Shown: in pieces, positions 23,649 through 33,524 of the stretch
Numbering within the stretch: the stretch's first letter is position 1
Layout of the letters: each line of letters starts with the position of its first letter
Program-made: the position numbers and the translations under genes
The notes under the pieces: model-generated
What the model was told of the DNA's origin: nothing
The model's input: only the letters and a program-made list of their open reading frames with translations
Databases searched by the model: none
Assembly: GCF_001428665.1 (NCBI RefSeq)
Contig: NZ_LMIJ01000011.1
Location: 726,251-790,250, forward strand
Direction of reading: 5' to 3'
From: Acidovorax sp. Root219
Lineage (GTDB): Bacteria; Pseudomonadota; Gammaproteobacteria; Burkholderiales; Burkholderiaceae_C
Length of the DNA stretch: 64,000 bases

Positions 23649-26405
23649 TCAATGGCCGTTGCCGAACACTGCCGTCCACAGCGCCAGCACCGCGTCGCGC
23701 TCGGCCTGCAGGGCCGGGGGCGTGACCTGGGTCGGGGCTTCGTCCAGGCGTGCGCGGTGCTGCACACGGCGCAGCTCGCGGTAGGCGTCGGCCGCCGCGT
23801 GGCCCACGCCGGCCGGCAGCAGGCCGACCTGCTCTGCGCGCTGCAGCAAGGCAATGTTGCCCACGTTGGCCACCAGCTCGGGGTGCGCCGCCGATTGCGA
23901 AAGCACCAGGCACTGCACGGCGAATTCCGCATCGACCATGCCGCCCCGGCTGTGCTTGACGTCGAACTGCCCGTCGCGCGTGGGGTGGGCCTGGCGCACC
24001 TTCTCGCGCATGGCGACGATCTCGCCCCGCAGCAGCGCCGGGTCGCGCGCCGAGGTGATCACGGCGGTGCGCACCGCGTCGAAGCGCGCTTCCAGCTCGG
24101 GCGTGCCCATCACGAAGCGCGCGCGCGTCATGGCCTGGTGCTCCCAGGTCCAGGCGGTGTTGCTGCCGCGCCGTTCCTGGTAATTGGCGTAGGCCTCGAA
24201 GCGCGTCACCAGCAGACCCGAGCTGCCATTGGGGCGCAGCGCGGTGTCGATCTCGTAGAGGTCGCCCTCGCCGGTCTTCACCGTGAGCCAGTTGATCAGC
24301 TTGCGCACGAAGGCGGCATACACCTCGGGGGCGCGCTCGTCGTCGTCGTCGAAGACGAACACGATATCGAGGTCGCTGCCGTAGCCCAGCTCCTTGCCGC
24401 CGAGCTTGCCATAGCCGATCACCGCGAACTGCGGCACCTCGCGGTGGCGTGTCTTGAGACGGCTCCAGCACCACTGGGCGGTCACGCGCAGCACGCTGTC
24501 GGCCAGGGCGCTCAGGTCGTCGGCCACCTGCTCGACCGTGATGCGGTGCTCCACGTCGCGTGCCAGCGTGCGAAAGGTCTCTGCGTGCTGCGCCCGGCGC
24601 AGCAGGTTCAAGAGGGTCTCGTCGTCGTCCTCGCCAGTGGAGGTGATCGAGGCCAGGCGCATGGCCAGCTCGCGCTCGAAATCGGCCACCGAAAAGCGCT
24701 CGGCCAACAGCGCGTCGCCCACCAGCTCGTCGATCACGCCGGGGTGCTGCAGCAAGTAACGCGCGGGCCAGCGCGCGGCGCCCAGCAGGTGCAGCATCTG
24801 CTCGTGCACGGAGGGGCGTTCCAGCAGCAGGGCCAGGTAGCTTTCGCGGCGCAGCAGGGGTTCGAGCCAGTTGGCCATGCGCACGGCGGCCTCTTCGGTC
24901 ACCCGGCCTTCGGTGAGCCACTGGGCGGTGCGCTGTACCAGGCGGAACAGGCGCGCACGCGTCTCGTCGCGCAGCCCCTGTACGCGCGGGTGGTTGCGCC
25001 ACTCGGCCACGCGCTCGCGGAAACCGGGGGGCAACTGCTCCAGCAAGGCTTCCAGTTCGGGTGGCGGGGGCGCGGCCGCGCGCGGGCCGCCGCAGCCGCC
25101 CTTGCTGCACTGCTTCTTGCCGTTGCCGCCCAGCAGGGTGTCGAACTCCTGCGCCACCAGCTCGCGGTGCGCGTCGAGCTCGTGCAGGAAGGCGCAGCAG
25201 TCGGGGTAGCCCATGGTGCGGGCGATCCAGGCCAGGTCGTCGTCGCGCGTGGGCAGCACATGGGTCTGCTGATCATCCAGGTACTGGATGCGGTGCTCCA
25301 CGCGGCGCAGGAAGACATAGGCCCGCGCCAGGGCATCGGCCGTCGGCTGTGGCATCAGGCCGGCCTGGGCCAGGCGCTGCAGGGCGTCGAGCGTGGGGCG
25401 CCGGCGCAGCTCGGGGAACTGGCCGCCGCGCACCACCTGCAACAGCTGCACGGTGAATTCAATCTCGCGGATGCCACCGCGCGAGAGCTTGACGTCGTTG
25501 GCGCGTTCGGGATGGCCTGCGCTGCGCTTGGCGGCGTGGTCGCGGATCTGGCTGTGCAGCAGGCGCAGCGCATCGAACACGCTGTAGTCCAGGTAGCGGC
25601 GGAACACGAAGGGCAGCACCACGCCGCGCAGTGCCTGCACCTCGGTGCTGGCAATGCAGTCGCGCGGCGCCACCACCCGGCTCTTGAGCCAGGCAAAGCG
25701 TTCCCATTCACGGCCCTGCACCTGCAGGTATTCCTCCAACGCTGCCAGCGAGACCGCTGCAGGGCCGGAGTTGCCGTTGGGCCTGAGGGCCAGGTCGACA
25801 CGGAACACGAAACCGTGCTCGGTGGTGTCGCCCACCAGGCTGTAGATGGCCTTGACCGCGCGGGCAAAGTATTCGTGGTTGGAGATCTTGCCCCGGCCGT
25901 CGGGCGTGCCGGCGGTGTCGCCGTCATGCTCGTAGACGTAGATCAGGTCGATGTCGCTCGATACATTGAGCTCGCGCGCGCCGAGCTTGCCCATGCCGAT
26001 GATCCACAGCTGCACGGCCTGGCCCTCGGGGCCCTGGGGCGCACCGTGGCGCGTGTCGAGTTCCTGGCGGGCATGCCGGCAGGCGCGGTCCAGCGCCAGT
26101 TCGGCCAGCTCGGTAACGGCGCAGGTGATGTCGGACAGCGGCGCCTGGCCATCGCAGTCGAGCTGGATCAGGCGTTCCATGACCAGCTGGCGCAGCACGC
26201 GCAGGGCGGTGCCAGTGTCGTTGCCGCGTGCCAGCAAGGCATCGCAGACCGCATCCATCGCCGCGCGCCGGGGTGCCCCGGCGGGGAGCAGGGTCAAATC
26301 ACTGCCGTAGCGCCGGTGCAGGCGCTGCAGGAAGCGGGAATGCCCGGCCAGCGGTTCGCCGTCCTGGAAGGGGTCGTTACAGGGCAGGGGCATGGTGACG
26401 GACAT
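23649..26405 (-). CDS. glnE: Bifunctional glutamine-synthetase adenylyltransferase/adenylyl-removing enzyme
   Basis: A 918-residue GlnE, close to the family length of about 945. Two nucleotidyltransferase domains are evident. The N-terminal one (deadenylylation) has GMGKLGARELNVSSDIDL at 137-154. The C-terminal one (adenylylation) has GYGKLGGKELGYGSDLDIVF at about 661-680. They control glutamine synthetase activity in response to PII and glutamine. Start MSVTMPLP at 26405 is preferred over the longer open frame to 26471, which runs into the divergent promoter region. The linker after the first catalytic half contains a short insert KKQCSKGGCGG (about 426-436), whose paired cysteines are not a family hallmark. 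It is divergent from yhdP and upstream of the efflux operon. Confidence 0.95.
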   Translation of the reverse strand: MSVTMPLPCNDPFQDGEPLAGHSRFLQRLHRRYGSDLTLLPAGAPRRAAMDAVCDALLARGNDTGTALRVLRQLVMERLIQLDCDGQAPLSDITCAVTELAELALDRACRHARQELDTRHGAPQGPEGQAVQLWIIGMGKLGARELNVSSDIDLIYVYEHDGDTAGTPDGRGKISNHEYFARAVKAIYSLVGDTTEHGFVFRVDLALRPNGNSGPAAVSLAALEEYLQVQGREWERFAWLKSRVVAPRDCIASTEVQALRGVVLPFVFRRYLDYSVFDALRLLHSQIRDHAAKRSAGHPERANDVKLSRGGIREIEFTVQLLQVVRGGQFPELRRRPTLDALQRLAQAGLMPQPTADALARAYVFLRRVEHRIQYLDDQQTHVLPTRDDDLAWIARTMGYPDCCAFLHELDAHRELVAQEFDTLLGGNGKKQCSKGGCGGPRAAAPPPPELEALLEQLPPGFRERVAEWRNHPRVQGLRDETRARLFRLVQRTAQWLTEGRVTEEAAVRMANWLEPLLRRESYLALLLERPSVHEQMLHLLGAARWPARYLLQHPGVIDELVGDALLAERFSVADFERELAMRLASITSTGEDDDETLLNLLRRAQHAETFRTLARDVEHRITVEQVADDLSALADSVLRVTAQWCWSRLKTRHREVPQFAVIGYGKLGGKELGYGSDLDIVFVFDDDDERAPEVYAAFVRKLINWLTVKTGEGDLYEIDTALRPNGSSGLLVTRFEAYANYQERRGSNTAWTWEHQAMTRARFVMGTPELEARFDAVRTAVITSARDPALLRGEIVAMREKVRQAHPTRDGQFDVKHSRGGMVDAEFAVQCLVLSQSAAHPELVANVGNIALLQRAEQVGLLPAGVGHAAADAYRELRRVQHRARLDEAPTQVTPPALQAERDAVLALWTAVFGNGH

Positions 26406-26480
26406 GGGTGTGGCGGGTGCCGCAGAGGGCCTCGGGCACGGGGCCAAGGGCTGCTGCACACACAAGGACACTGGTTCTCA

Positions 26481-26511
26481 TTGAACCCACAAGGAAACCG
26501 CGGGTCATAAT
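26481..26511 (+). promoter_or_regulatory. Possible yhdP promoter
   Basis: TTGAAC (26481-26486) and CATAAT (26506-26511) lie in the 128-base gap between divergent glnE and yhdP. They match -35 and -10 elements, but the 19-base spacer is longer than optimal. Transcription would begin about 15 bases before the yhdP ATG. No better candidate is seen. Confidence 0.35.
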
Positions 26512-26533
26512 TCCTGCCACATTCAATCCCACC

Positions 26534-29500
26534 ATGATCGATCCCACCCCGCACCCCTCACGCCTGCTCAAGACAGTGGCAGGCTTTGCGCGGTGGTCAC
26601 TGGGGTTGCTGCTGGCCTTCTGGCTGCTGCTGACCATCGCCTGGGGGGCCCTTCATGGCTGGATTGTGCCGCGAATCGGCGAGTTCCGCCCGCAGCTGGA
26701 AGCGCATGCCGCACGGGCGCTAGGGGTTCCCGTGCGCATCGGGGCCATCAGCGCCCGCTCGGAGGGGCTGATCCCTTCCGTGGAGCTGGTGAATGTGGCG
26801 CTGCTGGACAGCGCCGGCCGCGAGGCACTGCGCCTGCCGCGCGTGGTCGTGGCCCTGTCGCCGCGCTCGCTGCTGAACTTCGGCTTCGAGCAGCTCTATA
26901 TAGAGAAGCCGGACCTGGACATCCGCCGCGCCAGCGACGGCCGCATCACCGTGGCGGGCCTGGCCATGAAGGACAGCGGCAGCGACAGCAGCAGCGCGGC
27001 CGACTGGTTCTTCTCGCAGGGCGAGGTGCTCATCAAGGGCGGCACCCTGCGCTGGACCGACGAGATGCGCAACGCACCGCAGCTGGCGCTCACCGATGTG
27101 GATCTGCTGGTGCGCAACGGCAACTGGAGCCACCGCATGCGCGTGGACGCCACGCCGCCGCCCGACTGGGGCGACCGCTTCACCCTGGTCGGCCTGTTCC
27201 GCGCGCCGCTGCTGCGCGCGCGCGACGGCAACTGGCAGCACTGGAACGGCCAGGTCTACGCCGACTTCGCGCGGGTGGACGTATCCCGGCTGCGCCACCA
27301 TGCGGACCTGGGGGTGGATGTGGCCCAGGGCCGTGGTGCCCTCCGGGCCTGGGCGGACGTGAGGAGCGGCCAGATCGTGGGCGGCACGGCCGACCTGGCA
27401 CTGGCGGACGTGAACGCCACCCTGGGCCCGGGGCTGGAGCCCCTGGTGCTGCCCTCCGTCGCCGGGCGCCTGGGCGGGCGCCAGCTCAAGGGCGGCTTCG
27501 AGTTTTCCACGCAGGGCCTGCAGTTCACCACCGACGACGGCCTGCGCTGGCCCGGGGGCAACGTGAAGCTGGTGTACACCGATGCCACAGCCAAAGTACC
27601 CGCGCAGGGCGATTTTCGTGCCGACCGGCTGGAGCTGGCGGCCCTGGCGCAGATCGCCAGCCGCCTGCCCCTGGGCAGCACGGCGCACGATGCCGTGCGC
27701 CAGTACGCACCCAAGGGCCTGGTGCACGAGATCCAGGCGAACTGGAAGGGGCCGCTCGATGCGCTGCAGCAGTACCAGCTGCGCGGCCGCATCCAGGGCC
27801 TGGCGCTGGCGGGGGAACTGAGCAACGGGGCCGCCCAGAGCCTGGGGCTGCGCGGTGCCACGGTAGACCTGGACATGACGCAGGGCGGCGGCAAGGCCCA
27901 GCTCGCCATCGAATCCGGTGCCCTATTGCTGCCCGGTGTGTTCGAAGACCCCCTGCTGCCGCTGGACCGCCTGAGCGCCGAGGTGCGCTGGCAGCTGGAG
28001 GGCGAGCGCATCGCGGTGCAGGTCAATGACGTGAAGTTCGCCAATGCCGATGCCCAGGGCGAGGCGCGGGCCACCTGGCATACCGCCGATGCGACGAAGC
28101 CACCGCACCGCTCGCGATTTCCGGGCGTGCTGGACCTGTCGGGCAAGCTCACGCGCGCCGACGGCACGCGCGTGCACCGTTACCTGCCGCTGTCCATCCC
28201 CGAGGATGCCCGCCACTACGTGCGCGACGGCGTGGTGGCCGGTACGGCCAGCGGGGTCGACTTCAAGGTCAAGGGCGACCTGCACGACCTGCCCTTCAAC
28301 GACCCGCGCCTGGGCGAATTCCGCATTGCCGCGCGCGTCAAGGACGTGACCTATGCCTTCGTGCCACCCCAATTGCACCCGAACGATCCGCTGCGCTGGC
28401 CGGCGCTCACGCAACTGCAGGGCGAGCTGATCTTCGAGCGCTCGTCCATGCAGGTGCGTGGCGCCAGTGGCAGCTTTGCGGGCACGTCCGGCGTGCGCGT
28501 GTCGCGGGTGGAGGCCTCCATCCCCGATCTTTCGCACACCGTGGTCGGCGTCAATGCCGACGCGCGCGGACCGCTGTCCGAACTGCTCAGCGTGGTGAAC
28601 ACCTCGCCGCTTTCGCGCCTGACGGGCAATGCCCTGGCACAGGCCAGCGGCACCGGCCAGGCCGACCTCCAGCTCAAGCTGACCCTGCCCATCAGCAACA
28701 TCGACAAATCCCGGGTGCAGGGCGGTATTACCCTGGCCGGCAACGACGTGCGCATCACCCCCGACACGCCGATGCTCGGCCGTGCGCGGGGCGCGGTGCA
28801 GTTCAGCGAGACGGGTTTTTCGCTGGTCGGCGTGCAGGCCCGGGCGCTGGGCGGCGATGTGCGGCTGGAAGGGGGCATGCGCGCCCTGGCCGCCAATGCC
28901 CCGGCCACGGAGGCCGCCATCCAGCTGCGTGCGCAAGGCACGGCCACGGCCGAGGGGCTGCAGCAGGCGCCGCAGATGGGGCTGCTGTCGCAACTGGCCA
29001 GCCAGGCCACGGGCAGCGCGCCCTACACACTGGCACTGGCCTTTCGCCGTGGGGTGCCTGAGGTGCAGGTGACGACCAGCCTGCAGGGGATGGCGCTGGC
29101 GTTGCCGGCGCCGCTGGGCAAGACGGCCGAGACCACCCTGCCGCTGCGCTACGACAACTCGCTGGCGCGCGAATCGCTGACCGGCACGGTGACCGCCGCG
29201 GGCACGCCACCCCCCCTGCGCGACCAGATCACGCTGGACCTGGGGGCCCTGGGCTCGGCCACCTACCACCGAGACGTCAGCGGCGCCCAGCCGCGCGTGC
29301 TGCGCGGGGCCATCGGCGTGGGGCTGGCGCCCGGAGAGTCGGCGCCCATGCCCCCAGAAGGGGTGGCGGCCAATATCCAGCTGGCCAAACTGGACATCGA
29401 CGCCTGGGAGGACCTGCTCAGCCCGCCGCGCCCGGCAGGCAGTGCAGCGCGCACCCCAGGCACGCCCTCCACCTTGACCAGCACCACTCTGGACTACCTG

Positions 29501-30676
29501 CCCACCACCGTGGCGCTGCGCGCCAAGGAGCTGTCGGCGCAAGGGCGCACCTTGCACAACGTGGTGGCAGGCGGGCAGCGCGATGGCCCGGTCTGGAAGG
29601 GCAACATCGACGCCAGCGAACTCAGCGGCTTCGTGGAGTTCCGCGAGGGCGGGGGCGGCGACTCGGGCAACGGGCGGCTGTTTGCGCGCCTGTCGCGGCT
29701 GAACATGCCGCAGAGCGACGCCAAACAGGTCGAGGCACTGCTGGAAGAACAGCCCGGGTCGCTGCCCGCCCTGGACATCGTGGTCGACGATTTCGAGCTG
29801 CGTGGCCGCCGGCTGGGCCGGGTGGAGATCGAGGCGCAGAACCGGGGCAGCGACACCACGCCGCGCGAGTGGCGCCTGTCCAAGTTCAACATCACCTCGC
29901 CCGAAGGCAGCCTGACGGCCAGCGGCAACTGGGCCCTGCTCAACCAGGCGCGGATGGCGGGGAGCGGGGCCGGCGAGCGGCGCACGGTGCTCAATTTCCG
30001 GCTCGACATCCGCGATTCGGGCGACCTGCTGGCGCGTTTTGCCATGCCGGGCGTGCTGCGGCGCGGCAAGGGCCGCATGGAAGGCCAGGTGGCTTGGGTA
30101 GGCGCACCCTTCAGCCCCGACTACCGCTCGATGACGGGTCTGGTCAACGTGAACATCGAGGCCGGCCAGTTCCTCAAGGCCGATCCGGGCCTGGCCAAGC
30201 TGCTCAGCGTGCTCAGCCTGCAGTCGCTGCCGCGGCGCCTGACGCTCGACTTCCGCGATGTCTTCAGCGAAGGCTTTGCCTTCGACTTCGTGCGCGGCGA
30301 CCTGCGCATCGAGCAGGGCGTGGCCACCACCAACAACCTGCAGATGAAGGGCGTGAACGCCGCCGTGCTGATGGAGGGCAGTGCCGACATCGACCGCGAA
30401 ACGCAGGACCTGCGCGTGGTGGTGGTGCCCGAGATCAATGCCATGACGGCCTCGCTGGTGGCGACCGCCATCAACCCGGTGATCGGCCTGGGCAGCTTCC
30501 TGGCCCAGGTGTTCCTGCGCGGCCCGCTCATCGAGGCGGCGACCCAGGAGTTCCGCATCGATGGCTCCTGGTCCGACCCGCGCGTGGTGCGCGTGCCCCG
30601 GCGCACCCGCGTTTCGGGCGCTGCGGCGGACACCGGACCGCCACCCCCTGCCCCCCGAACCGGAGAACCCTCATGA
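26534..30676 (+). CDS. yhdP: YhdP family AsmA-like envelope protein
   Basis: A 1380-residue protein of the YhdP/TIGR02099 family (DUF3971 plus AsmA_2 regions). One membrane helix at about 19-40 is followed by a very long periplasmic beta-rich region. YhdP, with TamB and YdbH, forms hydrophobic-groove bridges that move phospholipids between inner and outer membranes. The N-terminal segment after the helix (ARALGVPVRIGAISAR) and the C-terminal LSLQSLPRRLTLDFRDVFSEG block match the family. ATG 26534 is chosen because the frame upstream overlaps glnE. Its stop overlaps the start of the amidase gene (ATGA), beginning a four-gene coupled operon. Confidence 0.92.
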   Translation: MIDPTPHPSRLLKTVAGFARWSLGLLLAFWLLLTIAWGALHGWIVPRIGEFRPQLEAHAARALGVPVRIGAISARSEGLIPSVELVNVALLDSAGREALRLPRVVVALSPRSLLNFGFEQLYIEKPDLDIRRASDGRITVAGLAMKDSGSDSSSAADWFFSQGEVLIKGGTLRWTDEMRNAPQLALTDVDLLVRNGNWSHRMRVDATPPPDWGDRFTLVGLFRAPLLRARDGNWQHWNGQVYADFARVDVSRLRHHADLGVDVAQGRGALRAWADVRSGQIVGGTADLALADVNATLGPGLEPLVLPSVAGRLGGRQLKGGFEFSTQGLQFTTDDGLRWPGGNVKLVYTDATAKVPAQGDFRADRLELAALAQIASRLPLGSTAHDAVRQYAPKGLVHEIQANWKGPLDALQQYQLRGRIQGLALAGELSNGAAQSLGLRGATVDLDMTQGGGKAQLAIESGALLLPGVFEDPLLPLDRLSAEVRWQLEGERIAVQVNDVKFANADAQGEARATWHTADATKPPHRSRFPGVLDLSGKLTRADGTRVHRYLPLSIPEDARHYVRDGVVAGTASGVDFKVKGDLHDLPFNDPRLGEFRIAARVKDVTYAFVPPQLHPNDPLRWPALTQLQGELIFERSSMQVRGASGSFAGTSGVRVSRVEASIPDLSHTVVGVNADARGPLSELLSVVNTSPLSRLTGNALAQASGTGQADLQLKLTLPISNIDKSRVQGGITLAGNDVRITPDTPMLGRARGAVQFSETGFSLVGVQARALGGDVRLEGGMRALAANAPATEAAIQLRAQGTATAEGLQQAPQMGLLSQLASQATGSAPYTLALAFRRGVPEVQVTTSLQGMALALPAPLGKTAETTLPLRYDNSLARESLTGTVTAAGTPPPLRDQITLDLGALGSATYHRDVSGAQPRVLRGAIGVGLAPGESAPMPPEGVAANIQLAKLDIDAWEDLLSPPRPAGSAARTPGTPSTLTSTTLDYLPTTVALRAKELSAQGRTLHNVVAGGQRDGPVWKGNIDASELSGFVEFREGGGGDSGNGRLFARLSRLNMPQSDAKQVEALLEEQPGSLPALDIVVDDFELRGRRLGRVEIEAQNRGSDTTPREWRLSKFNITSPEGSLTASGNWALLNQARMAGSGAGERRTVLNFRLDIRDSGDLLARFAMPGVLRRGKGRMEGQVAWVGAPFSPDYRSMTGLVNVNIEAGQFLKADPGLAKLLSVLSLQSLPRRLTLDFRDVFSEGFAFDFVRGDLRIEQGVATTNNLQMKGVNAAVLMEGSADIDRETQDLRVVVVPEINAMTASLVATAINPVIGLGSFLAQVFLRGPLIEAATQEFRIDGSWSDPRVVRVPRRTRVSGAAADTGPPPPAPRTGEPS

Positions 30677-31488
30677 AAGTCGCCGCCCTGCAGATGGTTT
30701 CCGGCACCCACCTCGACGACAACCTGGCTGCGGCGCGGGCCCTGCTGGAGCAGGCGGCGCGGGGCGGCGCCGAGCTGGCCGTGCTGCCCGAATACTTCTG
30801 CATCATGGGCCGGAAGGACACGGACAAGCTGGCGCTGCAGGAGTCGCCTGGCGAAGGACCGATCCAGGACTTTCTCGCACGGGCTGCGCGCGAGCTCGGC
30901 CTGTGGGTGGTGGGTGGAACCCTGCCGCTGCGCGGCAACGACCCCGTGCGCGTGCGCAACACCACGCTGGCCTTCAACCCCGAGGGTGCCTGCGTTGCGC
31001 GCTACGACAAGATCCACCTGTTCCACTTCGACAATGGCCACGATCAGTTCTTTGAGAGCCGGGTGATCGAGCCTGGGGACGAGGTGGTGCAGTTCGAGCT
31101 GCGCTCGCGCGAGGGCGAGCTCTGGCACGTGGGCCTGAGCGTCTGCTACGACCTGCGTTTTCCCGAGCTCTACCGCGCCCATGCCCGTGCCGGGGCCGAC
31201 CTGCTGCTGGTGCCCAGCGCCTTCACCCACACCACGGGCAAGGCGCACTGGGAGGTGCTGCTGCGTGCCCGCGCCATCGAGAACCTGGCCTACGTGCTGG
31301 CACCGGCCCAGGGCGGCGTGCACGAAAACGGCCGGCGCACCTGGGGCCACAGCATGCTGGTCGACCCCTGGGGTGAGGTCGCAGCGCTGCACGCAGAAGG
31401 CGCCGGCATCGCCCTGGGCACGCTGGCCAGGGCGCGCCTGCGCGAGGTGCGCAGCCAGCTGCCTGCCCTGGGCCATCGCGTGCTGTGA
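30673..31488 (+). CDS. Carbon-nitrogen hydrolase (Nit1-type, deaminated-glutathione amidase/omega-amidase-like)
   Basis: A 271-residue nitrilase-superfamily amidase with the complete catalytic triad Glu40 (VLPEYF), Lys113 (RYDKIHLFHFD) and Cys158 (LSVCYDLRFPELYR). The DKIHLF motif and size place it with Nit1/NitFhit-type proteins that hydrolyse deaminated glutathione in metabolite repair. It is cytosolic. It overlaps yhdP by four bases and the downstream kinase gene by four bases (GTGA at 31485-31488). The yhdP-nit pairing is common in betaproteobacteria. Confidence 0.9.
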   Translation: MKVAALQMVSGTHLDDNLAAARALLEQAARGGAELAVLPEYFCIMGRKDTDKLALQESPGEGPIQDFLARAARELGLWVVGGTLPLRGNDPVRVRNTTLAFNPEGACVARYDKIHLFHFDNGHDQFFESRVIEPGDEVVQFELRSREGELWHVGLSVCYDLRFPELYRAHARAGADLLLVPSAFTHTTGKAHWEVLLRARAIENLAYVLAPAQGGVHENGRRTWGHSMLVDPWGEVAALHAEGAGIALGTLARARLREVRSQLPALGHRVL

Positions 31489-33524
31489 GCAAGCCGCGCC
31501 GAACCCTGTGGCAGCGCTGGCGTGGTGCCTGGCGGCGCTGGTCGCTGTGGACGCTGCTGGTGGCCCTGGTGGTGGCCATGCTGGTCACCGTGGTCTGGCT
31601 GGCCGGGCGCTACGAAGCCAGCCAGGTGCAAAGCCGGCTCGAACGCGACACGTCAGACGCCGTCTCGGACGTGCGCGTGGCCCTCACGCGCAACCTGCAG
31701 AGCCTGCAGGCCCTGCATGCCGATGACCCGGGCATCCTGGCCTGGGAGGTGAATGCCTCCGAGCTGCTGCGCGGCCACCGCGAACTGGTGCGCCTGGAGT
31801 GGCGCGACACCGGCATGCGGCTGCGCTCGCAGGTGCAGACACCGTACCGCCCCGTGTACTGGGACCGGGGCACGCGCGAGAGCGCCCACTCCGATGCCTC
31901 GCTGGCTTGTGCCAATGCGCGCCGGCTGAGCGGGCCGGCGTATTCCAGCAGCTACTTCCAGCCGCATGGCGACGGCCTGGGCTCGGAGATGATGGAGCTG
32001 TGCCTGCCCATCACGTCGGGCGGGCGCAGCACCGGCTTCCTGGTGGCCACCTATGCGCTCAACGCCATGCTCGAAGACCTGGTGGGGCACAGCCTCACGC
32101 GCAGCCAGGAGGCTTCCTTCACCGAGGCCGACGGCACGCGCCTGGCGGTGCTGGGCGCGGCGCGGCGCGGCTCGCGCATGTTCACGGCCACGCACCTGCT
32201 GGACCTGCCCGGCGCCACCCTGGTGCTGCGCATGGACACCTGGCACAGCGCCCCGAGCCTGTTCCCCAACGTGCTCACGGCGCTGGTCACGGCCATGTCC
32301 ATCGCGCTGGTCACGGTGATGGTGGTGCTGGTGCGCGACAACCGCCGGCGCCTGCGCGCCGAGCGCGACCTGGGGGACGCGCTGGCGTTTCGCAAGGCCA
32401 TGGAGGATTCGCTGGTCACGGGCCTGCGTGCGCGCGACCTGGAGGGCCGCATCACCTACGTCAACCCGGCGTTCTGCGACATGGTGGGCTTTGCGCCGCA
32501 GGAGCTGCTGGGCCTGAGCGTATCGGCCCCCTACTGGCCGCCCGAGCGCGTGGAGGAATACCAGCAGCGCCAGGCCATCCGCTTTGCCGGCTACATGCCG
32601 CCGCGCGAAGGCTTCGAGTCGGAGTTCATGCGCAAGGATGGCACGCGCTTTCCGGTGCTCATCATCGAGGCGCCGCTGATCAATGCCCAGGGGCTGCACA
32701 CCGGCTGGATGAGCGCCTTTCTCGACATCAGCGAGCAGCGCCGCATCGAGGAACTCTCGCGCGCCTCGCAGGAGCGCCTGCAGGCCACGGCGCGCCTGGC
32801 CACCGTGGGCGAGATGGCTTCGCTGCTCAGCCACGAGCTGAACCAGCCGCTGGCGGCCATATCGAGCTACGCCACGGGCTCCATGAACCTGCTGCAGGCA
32901 CCCGCTGGCGCGGGTGAGGTGCCGCCACCCGAAAGCCTGCAGGACGTGCGCATGGCCATGCAGCAGATTGCGCGCCAGGCCGAGCGTGCGGGCAAGGTGA
33001 TCAAGAGCGTGCACGACTTCGTGCGCCGCCGCGACCAGGCGCGCGAGGCCGTCACGGCGCAGCAATTGCTCGACGCCATCATGCCGCTGGTGAGCCTGCA
33101 GGCGCGCAAGATCGGCGTGCGGGTCCACACCGTGATGGAGCCGGAGCTGCCCGCTGCGCTGTGCGACCGCACCATGGTCGAGCAGGTGCTGCTCAACCTG
33201 GCGCGCAACGCCATGCAGGCCATGGACGTGCCGGGCATCTCCAAGCGGGTGCTGGAGATCCGGGCGCGCCGCGCCGCATCGAACGCGCACCAGGCCTGGA
33301 TCGAGTTCTCCGTGGCCGACCTGGGTGCCGGCATCGAACCCGACGTGGCCGAACGCCTGTTCACCCCCTTCTTCACCACGCGCGCCGAGGGCATGGGGCT
33401 GGGCCTGAGCCTGTGCCGCACCGTCATCGAGCAGCATGGCGGTTTTCTCGGTTTTGCCGCCAACGAACCGCGTGGTACGGTATTCACCTTCACGCTGCCC
33501 GTCTACCAACCTGCACCCTCCTGA
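31485..33524 (+). CDS. PAS-containing sensor histidine kinase
   Basis: A 679-residue membrane sensor kinase starting at GTG 31485. Membrane helices at about 19-40 and 264-286 flank a periplasmic sensing domain of roughly 220 residues. A PAS domain follows (about 305-425, GRITYVNPAFCDMVGF). The dimerisation/phosphoacceptor domain has His450 (LLSHELNQPL), and the ATPase domain shows the N-box LNLARNAMQAMD and G-boxes DLGAGI and GMGLGLSLC. The layout resembles FixL/DctB/TtrS-type kinases. The signal is unknown. It overlaps both the amidase and the response-regulator genes, so phosphorelay partners are translated together. Confidence 0.92.
   Translation: MSKPRRTLWQRWRGAWRRWSLWTLLVALVVAMLVTVVWLAGRYEASQVQSRLERDTSDAVSDVRVALTRNLQSLQALHADDPGILAWEVNASELLRGHRELVRLEWRDTGMRLRSQVQTPYRPVYWDRGTRESAHSDASLACANARRLSGPAYSSSYFQPHGDGLGSEMMELCLPITSGGRSTGFLVATYALNAMLEDLVGHSLTRSQEASFTEADGTRLAVLGAARRGSRMFTATHLLDLPGATLVLRMDTWHSAPSLFPNVLTALVTAMSIALVTVMVVLVRDNRRRLRAERDLGDALAFRKAMEDSLVTGLRARDLEGRITYVNPAFCDMVGFAPQELLGLSVSAPYWPPERVEEYQQRQAIRFAGYMPPREGFESEFMRKDGTRFPVLIIEAPLINAQGLHTGWMSAFLDISEQRRIEELSRASQERLQATARLATVGEMASLLSHELNQPLAAISSYATGSMNLLQAPAGAGEVPPPESLQDVRMAMQQIARQAERAGKVIKSVHDFVRRRDQAREAVTAQQLLDAIMPLVSLQARKIGVRVHTVMEPELPAALCDRTMVEQVLLNLARNAMQAMDVPGISKRVLEIRARRAASNAHQAWIEFSVADLGAGIEPDVAERLFTPFFTTRAEGMGLGLSLCRTVIEQHGGFLGFAANEPRGTVFTFTLPVYQPAPS

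Noticed and set aside
23607-26510. 967-codon plus-strand ORF opposite glnE
   Set aside because: Antisense to glnE and without recognisable domains.
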